In this document: one piece after another, positions 58,039-64,000 of the stretch
Position numbering within the stretch: the first letter of the stretch is position 1
Layout of the letters: each line of letters opens with the position of its first letter
Position numbers and translations under genes: made by a program
NCBI GenBank assembly: GCA_022376925.1
Contig: JAIOJX010000026.1
Location: forward strand, 204,940,900 to 205,004,899
Source of the DNA: Tragulus kanchil
Lineage: Eukaryota; Chordata; Mammalia; Artiodactyla; Tragulidae
Length of the DNA stretch: 64,000 nt
Reading direction: 5' to 3'
The notes under the pieces: generated by a model
Database searches by the model: none
What the model was told of the DNA's origin: nothing
Seen by the model: the letters and a program-made list of their open reading frames with translations, nothing else

Positions 58039-59034
58039 ATACCCGGGGGCAACTCAAGTTGTTGATTTAAAAGAAAATAAAACTTGAGTTTCATGCTCTA
58101 AGCACCACTTTTTTTTTTTGACTCCCTGGTTAAAATCCTTTGGCTTGCAGCTCTGGTAATGTTAAGGTCAGAAGGTTGCTTTCACCGTAAGATAGCTTTT
58201 GGAAGTTTCATTTCAATAAAAATGAATATAAGGTAATTTTTTCCTGTGACTAAGGTATGAGGACATAATTATATTACTGTGTGTAATCCAGCTGGCAGCA
58301 ATACTTGGGGTTCTGATGGAATGACACAGAAGAGAATCTTATGCCTTATAATAATGAACAGTTTAAATTTTTACCATACTTCATTCTGTCGAATTTTTTG
58401 CTTAATGGCCATCAGGCTCAGTAGTTATACAAATTCCTACCCTTGTTGTCTTCTTAAAAGTCAGATACTTAAACTGTTTATGAAATGAGAGCAACAGCAA
58501 TATCTTTTCTAACTGCAGAAATTCCCTGACATACTCTGGGAGGAGAAAGATGAAACCTGAGGAACAGTGATCTCAAGATTCTTAAGGACTACACTCCATT
58601 TTATGGTGTGTGGTCTGGCCTTGGGGCTCTCTGACCAGTGTTATTGGGTTGTCTCAGAGTTCCTCAGCTGATGTGCCATGATAGGACATAAATGTTGAGA
58701 TACTCATCCATGGGCTCTCTGAATACCCAGGCAGGGAGGACAAACCTGAGGACCATTAGCCAGAGCTTGCCGCCTCTGGTCTATGAATAGCCTGTCCTCT
58801 TACCTGACTGGGGAGCCATAAAAATTATTTTTGTTGAGTGTAGAACTGTTTAAAAGGTTGAAATGTACTGGAAAAAAATGAGCTACTAGTCATCTGCCTT
58901 ACAAATCTGTTTTAAGAAAATAAATACCTGAGTAAGGACCGTTAACGAAAACAATGTAAATAAGAAAAGAATCACTGTAACTAATATCTGCGGCCAACGC
59001 TTATGAAGTGTTTAATCTGCACTAAGAACTAAAT
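57820..59034. other. Intron 8 with a T28 homopolymer
   Basis: A run of 28 T lies at 58008-58035 and a shorter one at 58110. No adjacent SINE head is visible, so I do not call an element. The rest is anonymous intron. Confidence 0.6.
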
Positions 59035-59185
59035 GTGTGTTCTGTCATTTAATTTCCTCACAACAGCTGTGCAAGATAAGTGCTATTTTTACCATTATTT
59101 TTTAGATGAACAAATTGTGCCCAGATGATTCATTTCCTTACCTAAGGTCATGCAGCTAGAACACTGCAGAGTCTGGCCTGAACAA
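59035..59185 (-). repeat. MIR relic, antisense
   Basis: CATTTAATTTCCTCACAACA, then TACCTAAGGTCATGCAGCTA matches an antisense MIR. The part from 59064 recurs at 60168. Confidence 0.6.
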
Positions 59186-59380
59186 AGAAAGCCTTATTTG
59201 TTTGTTTGCTTGCTTATTATACTAGGAAACCTAGAATTTAATAGATCAAAAGTCTACTCTTGAGTCAAATTACATAATGCATGCATTCACATAGTGGATC
59301 AAACTGTTGGCCTTCAGATGTGTTAGATAAATAAAACAGCATGAAATTCCAATCTGAAAGCTTCCGCTTTTATGTTTTAG

Positions 59381-59440
59381 GGAGATAATCTAATTACCGA
59401 GTGTCGCTACAACACAAAAGATAGAGCCCGGATGACTTGG
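59381..59440 (+). CDS. MOXD1: MOXD1 putative exon 9 (20 codons), first copy
   Basis: This 60-bp phase-0 exon lies between TGTTTTAG and GTAAGA and reads GDNLITECRYNTKDRARMTW. Glu-Cys-Arg-Tyr-Asn-Thr is a typical family motif just before the segment carrying the Met copper ligand. The same exon occurs at 60485-60544 in a duplicate block. Confidence 0.95.
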
Positions 59441-59794
59441 GTAAGAATTTTATTCTTAAAATTTATTTGTGGAGTAGGAGGTATAAACTTTGATTTTGGA
59501 AGAGAAAAAAAAAAAAAAAGACATTCCCGTTTGGAAGCCAAATTCCTAACTGTCTTGAACATGAAACATCATAAAAATGAAGTCAGAGCTGTTTTAGCAT
59601 TTTATCAGATTAACTAATGATATGATGGTAATATTTACAGTGCAATTTATTGACTCTTTCATGAAAAGCTATCCTTAATCTTTTACTTTTTCCTCACTGA
59701 ATATTATTAATAAAAGATTTGTGGTTACTAATGACCATGCACATGAGTCTGGACTCAGATGAATCAAGACTTCAAAAAGAAAAATGAATTCCAT

Positions 59795-60115
59795 GACCTT
59801 AGGGCTTCTGACCCAAAGAGAAATCTGGCCCCAACAGATTTACTGGGGAGTTCTGCCAAACATTCAAGAAATAAATCACTCCTGCCTTCCTCAGTCTCTT
59901 CCAGAGAACACACAAGAAAGGGGAAACACCTTCTACCGGTAAAGAAATGCTAGCACATTTGCCAGATAACAAAAACAAAACTGCATCTTAATCTCACAAA
60001 AAATTGTTTCCAGGTAGATTAAATATTAAATATGAAGAACAAAATTTTAAAACCATTAGAAGAAATATATAAATATAGCTTTATGATTTTGGATAGTTAG
60101 GAGCATCTTAAAATA
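59795..60115 (+). mobile_element. L1 ORF2 relic, sense
   Basis: CCAACAGATTTACTGGGGAG TTCTGCCAAACATT resembles the reverse transcriptase region of L1 ORF2, followed after an internal deletion by a later ORF2 segment (AAACCATTAGAAGAAATATA). It is highly decayed. A copy lies at 60899-61219. Confidence 0.6.
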
Positions 60116-60484
60116 TGAAAAGTGCAAACTATAAATTAGAAGATTGATGAATTTGTCTAGTTTAGCACAGCTGTGCAAGATAAGTGATATTTTTACCATT
60201 ATTTTTTAGATGAACAAATTGTGCCCAGATGATTCATTTCCTTACCTAAGGTCATGCAGCTAGAACACTGCAGAGTCTGGCCTGAACAAAGAAAGCCTTA
60301 TTTGTTTGTTTGCTTGCTTATTATACTAGGAAACCTAGAATTTAATAGATCAAAAGTCTACTCTTGAGTCAAATTACATAATGCATGCATTCACATAGTG
60401 GATCAAACTGTTGGCCTTCAGATGTGTTAGATAAATAAAACAGCATGAAATTCCAATCTGAAAGCTTCCGCTTTTATGTTTTAG

Positions 60485-60544
60485 GGAGATAATCTAATTA
60501 CCGAGTGTCGCTACAACACAAAAGATAGAGCCCGGATGACTTGG
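60485..60544 (+). CDS. MOXD1: MOXD1 exon 9, duplicate copy
   Basis: This matches 59381-59440 at an offset of 1,104 bp with both splice borders preserved. Two in-frame copies would add a repeated 20-residue segment inside the copper domain. It is most likely an assembly duplicate. Confidence 0.8.
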
Positions 60545-60898
60545 GTAAGAATTTTATTCTTAAAATTTATTTGTGGAGTAGGAGGTATAAACTTTGATTT
60601 TGGAAGAGAAAAAAAAAAAAAAAGACATTCCCGTTTGGAAGCCAAATTCCTAACTGTCTTGAACATGAAACATCATAAAAATGAAGTCAGAGCTGTTTTA
60701 GCATTTTATCAGATTAACTAATGATATGATGGTAATATTTACAGTGCAATTTATTGACTCTTTCATGAAAAGCTATCCTTAATCTTTTACTTTTTCCTCA
60801 CTGAATATTATTAATAAAAGATTTGTGGTTACTAATGACCATGCACATGAGTCTGGACTCAGATGAATCAAGACTTCAAAAAGAAAAATGAATTCCAT

Positions 60899-61219
60899 GA
60901 CCTTAGGGCTTCTGACCCAAAGAGAAATCTGGCCCCAACAGATTTACTGGGGAGTTCTGCCAAACATTCAAGAAATAAATCACTCCTGCCTTCCTCAGTC
61001 TCTTCCAGAGAACACACAAGAAAGGGGAAACACCTTCTACCGGTAAAGAAATGCTAGCACATTTGCCAGATAACAAAAACAAAACTGCATCTTAATCTCA
61101 CAAAAAATTGTTTCCAGGTAGATTAAATATTAAATATGAAGAACAAAATTTTAAAACCATTAGAAGAAATATATAAATATAGCTTTATGATTTTGGATAG
61201 TTAGGAGCATCTTAAAATA
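60899..61219 (+). mobile_element. L1 ORF2 relic (duplicate copy)
   Basis: This is the same relic as 59795-60115, carried by duplication 16. Confidence 0.6.
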
Positions 61220-61272
61220 TGAAAAGTGCAAACTATAAATTAGAAGATTGATGAATTTGTCTAGTTTAGCAC

Positions 61273-61849
61273 CTTTGGTTGCTTAAAAAGTAATATTAGG
61301 TGAAAAGATAAGTTATAAACTGAAAATAAAATTTAGAACACATAACGCATTAGTGCCCAGCATGTAAAGTAAATTCTATAAATCCAGAACATAAGACAAA
61401 CAAAAAATAGAAAAAGAGCAAAAGTGTCCTCCACTGGACTTTGCCATTGACATCAGGGAATGATTCACTTAAAGTTATACTCTTTTCCATGTGGCAGCCA
61501 GCAGCCAATGACTGGTCCATGTGAGAACACAAAAGCCTGATTCCCTTCCTACAGTTTGGTGTAGCTCTGAATAGCCACCTTAGCTTAAGGACAGATTCAG
61601 TCTGTTTACGGAGGTGTCATTTACAGCCTCATTTTTAGATCAGCTTCTCCTTTTATTCAACCCTTCGTCAAGTGCAAGGCATGATGTTTTGTAATTTGTA
61701 AAATCATTTCATGCTAGCCACTACATTAATGTGTGACTATGAGCACTACTATTAACATTTTTCATTTTCACTTTTGAAGGATTTAGAGGATTTGCGGATA
61801 CAGGATTCTTGAGTAATTTCTTATTTCTGGAGCACTTGCATATGTAATT
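61273..61849. other. Intron 9 start, nothing recognised
   Basis: This is anonymous AT-rich intron. No exon or named repeat. Confidence 0.5.
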
Positions 61850-62620
61850 CCAGTATCTTTTTTTGAATTTTCATCATTTACTGTCCATTGTTATTATTGC
61901 TCCTTGTATTTAATGTATCATTTTGCTTTTCAGCCTTCAAGATTTTCTCTTTTCTTTGGCAAGATATGGCTATACTGTTTCTAGGTTCTTCATAATTGTC
62001 TTTGGCATTTGTTAAGCTTCTTGGGTCTGTAAATTAATGCTTTTCATTAAATTTGGAAAAAGTTTCCACCATTTTTTTTCAAATATTTTTTTCTTCTTTT
62101 TTCTCTTCCTTCTCATTCTGGACCTTCAGTTACGTACATGGAGCATTTACTATTACCCTACAGCTTTCTGGGGTGTTTTTACTTACTTTAGTTTTTCCCC
62201 TGTTCTTTGAATTGGAATCTCTGGTGAGACAGTACTTAAGTTCACCGCTCCCTTTTTCTGCCATCTCAAGTTGCTGTTGAGCTCATCCTGTTAATTTTAA
62301 TTCAGTTATGGTACCTTTCAACCCTAGAATTCCATTTGGTTATTATTATTATTTTTTTTGTATTTTCATTTCTCTGATATTATTCCTTATTTGTTCCACT
62401 CATTTTTTAACATATTTATCTTTAATTACTTGAACATCTTTCTTTAGGTCTTCAAATATGTGTGCATTTGTTTTTAAGTCTTTGCTAAATCCAGCATCTG
62501 TCTCCTCCACAGTCAATTTCTACTCCTGAATATAAGTCCTAGTTTCCTTTCTTTTCATGTTTAGTAAGTTTTGAAAATTGGACATTGTAGATAATAGGAG
62601 GTAGCAAGTCCAGATTCTGT
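61850..62620 (-). mobile_element. Old L1 (L1M-type) 3' fragment, antisense
   Basis: CTTGGGTCTGTAAATTAATG, CATTTTTTTTCAAATATTTT, GCTGTTGAGCTCATCCTGTT and CTAAATCCAGCATCTGTCTC follow the order of an antisense mammalian L1M 3' end. It is ancient and non-coding. It begins again at 63121 in duplication 17. Confidence 0.7.
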
Positions 62621-63091
62621 TCTTCTGAGGGTCTTTGATCTATTTTTAATTAGTCCATTATTTACTACTTAGATTCAAAGTGTGAAATCAGTGTCCCCTG
62701 TGGTATGCAGCTGCTGATTTTTATGACAACAAGATTATAGACAATTCAGTGTAATCAAAGATTCCAGCAGACTGACTGATCAGTATCATGTTATTAAACA
62801 TCCTCTGAAACATTCACTGTAGTGAGAAGTTTCCATCATATAAACAAAATTTTGAGTAAATAATTAGGTTATTTAAGAAAGACCACTTCTAAAGAGCTGG
62901 AAATAACTTTACTAATTTAAAGTGTGTTATTATCATTTTGAGAGTCAGTTGTCATTTGGGTGATTATTTTTCAGCTTTAAGATGGGTTACATTTCAGTAT
63001 TGTAGGAAACTGTGTGATATGTATGGCTTGTGTGCTATAAGTATCAGTGTTAAACGGGACACACACTTTTCTAAATAATCTCCATTTTCAG

Positions 63092-63120
63092 GGAGGATTA
63101 AGCACCAGGAATGAAATGTG
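63092..63120 (+). CDS. MOXD1: MOXD1 putative exon 10, 5' part (interrupted by duplication junction)
   Basis: After CCATTTTCAG the exon opens in phase 0 and reads GGLSTRNEM plus the first two bases of a Cys codon. The Met at 63116-63118 matches the Met ligand of the catalytic CuM copper. The family continues Cys-Leu-Ser-Tyr, but at about 63121-63125 the sequence switches to the L1-rich intronic sequence already seen from 61948. The exon is cut by the last duplication junction. The intact exon would be expected beyond the right edge, at about 64265 by adding the 1,173-bp offset. Confidence 0.85.
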
Positions 63121-63792
63121 TCTTTTCTTTGGCAAGATATGGCTATACTGTTTCTAGGTTCTTCATAATTGTCTTTGGCATTTGTTAAGCTTCTTGGGTC
63201 TGTAAATTAATGCTTTTCATTAAATTTGGAAAAAGTTTCCACCATTTTTTTTCAAATATTTTTTTCTTCTTTTTTCTCTTCCTTCTCATTCTGGACCTTC
63301 AGTTACGTACATGGAGCATTTACTATTACCCTACAGCTTTCTGGGGTGTTTTTACTTACTTTAGTTTTTCCCCTGTTCTTTGAATTGGAATCTCTGGTGA
63401 GACAGTACTTAAGTTCACCGCTCCCTTTTTCTGCCATCTCAAGTTGCTGTTGAGCTCATCCTGTTAATTTTAATTCAGTTATGGTACCTTTCAACCCTAG
63501 AATTCCATTTGGTTATTATTATTATTTTTTTTGTATTTTCATTTCTCTGATATTATTCCTTATTTGTTCCACTCATTTTTAACATATTTATCTTTAATTA
63601 CTTGAACATCTTTCTTTAGGTCTTCAAATATGTGTGCATTTGTTTTTAAGTCTTTGCTAAATCCAGCATCTGTCTCCTCCACAGTCAATTTCTACTCCTG
63701 AATATAAGTCCTAGTTTCCTTTCTTTTCATGTTTAGTAAGTTTTGAAAATTGGACATTGTAGATAATAGGAGGTAGCAAGTCCAGATTCTGT
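63121..63792 (-). mobile_element. Old L1 fragment (duplicate copy)
   Basis: This is the same L1M-type sequence as 61948-62620, repeated by duplication 17 and running on toward the window edge. Confidence 0.7.
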
Positions 63793-64000
63793 TCTTCTGA
63801 GGGTCTTTGATCTATTTTTAATTAGTCCATTATTTACTACTTAGATTCAAAGTGTGAAATCAGTGTCCCCTGTGGTATGCAGCTGCTGATTTTTATGACA
63901 ACAAGATTATAGACAATTCAGTGTAATCAAAGATTCCAGCAGACTGACTGATCAGTATCATGTTATTAAACATCCTCTGAAACATTCACTGTAGTGAGAA

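Larger units (their letters stand above)
59064..61272 (+). repeat. Direct duplication 16 carrying MOXD1 exon 9 (59064-60167 / 60168-61272)
   Basis: The offset is 1,104. This is a clean back-step at 60167 with about 2-3 shared bases. One substitution (GTGCTATT versus GTGATATT) lies close to the start of copy 2. Each copy holds the MIR end, exon 9 and an L1 relic. Confidence 0.94.
1..64000 (+). other. MOXD1: MOXD1 locus, interior (putative exons 2-10, with introns)
   Basis: The whole window lies inside one gene read left to right. Nine phase-compatible exons, each bounded by AG and GT, give in order a protein matching DBH-like monooxygenase 1, a member of the copper type II ascorbate-dependent monooxygenase family (DBH, PHM) that is membrane-associated in the secretory pathway. 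Its physiological substrate is not established. Exon 1 (signal peptide and start of the DOMON domain) lies left of the window and the C-terminal exons lie right. Exon numbers assume the human gene structure and are recalled, not computed. Several exons appear twice because of about 1.1-kb direct duplications that look like assembly errors. Confidence 0.93.
61948..64000 (+). repeat. Direct duplication 17 interrupting exon 10 (61948-63120 / 63121 to beyond edge)
   Basis: The offset is 1,173. Sequence from 63121 repeats 61948 onward to the window edge, with one T fewer near 63578. The junction lies inside MOXD1 exon 10. Confidence 0.95.

Noticed and set aside
1..64000. CRISPR-like array from regular direct repeats
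   Set aside because: The repeats are about 1.1 kb, each different in content, in a mammalian nuclear genome. There are no short repeats with unique spacers.

Overview
The window comes from a ruminant (pecoran-type artiodactyl) nuclear genome. The evidence is an abundance of Bov-tA/Bov-A SINEs, Bov-B (RTE) LINE fragments, CHR-type tRNA-derived SINEs, ruminant L1 fragments, a short mariner-like hairpin and older MIR and L1M relics. The species cannot be named from sequence alone.

Only one gene is present: MOXD1 (DBH-like monooxygenase 1) on the + strand. The window holds its interior, nine exons that by comparison with the human protein should be exons 2 to 10: 6762-6908, 9665-9832, 10002-10085, 51878-52057, 52333-52435, 55216-55382, 57628-57819, 59381-59440 and the start of the next at 63092. 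All are phase-compatible with AG/GT borders. They encode the rest of the DOMON region and the two-copper monooxygenase core: the His-His pair, the His of the Val-His-Tyr motif, the His-X-His pair and the Met ligand are all visible. Exon 1 and the last exons lie outside. One intron, 11180-51877, fills over 40 kb and carries most of the transposons.

The dominant unexplained structure is 17 direct duplications spread across the window, each stepping back about 1.05-1.19 kb, with near-identical copies of otherwise unrelated sequence. Many junctions are clean back-steps with 0-9 bp of shared sequence; others show degraded ends. They duplicate exons 3+4, 7 and 9, give truncated or frameshifted extra copies of exons 5 and 6, and interrupt exon 10 just after its copper-binding Met codon. 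The narrow size range, the unrelated content and the homopolymer differences between copies point to contigs or reads joined without merging overlapping ends: an assembly artefact, not biology. Collapsing them would leave roughly 46 kb and, as far as visible, an intact MOXD1.

Beyond that, the most interesting biology is a low-divergence CHR-like SINE family with an unusual body and a G-rich/C-rich tail. At least seven independent insertions are present, most with 10-18 bp target-site duplications still readable. There is also a closely spaced inverted pair of Bov-B fragments inside the large intron. I found no novel gene system, CRISPR array or RNA gene.
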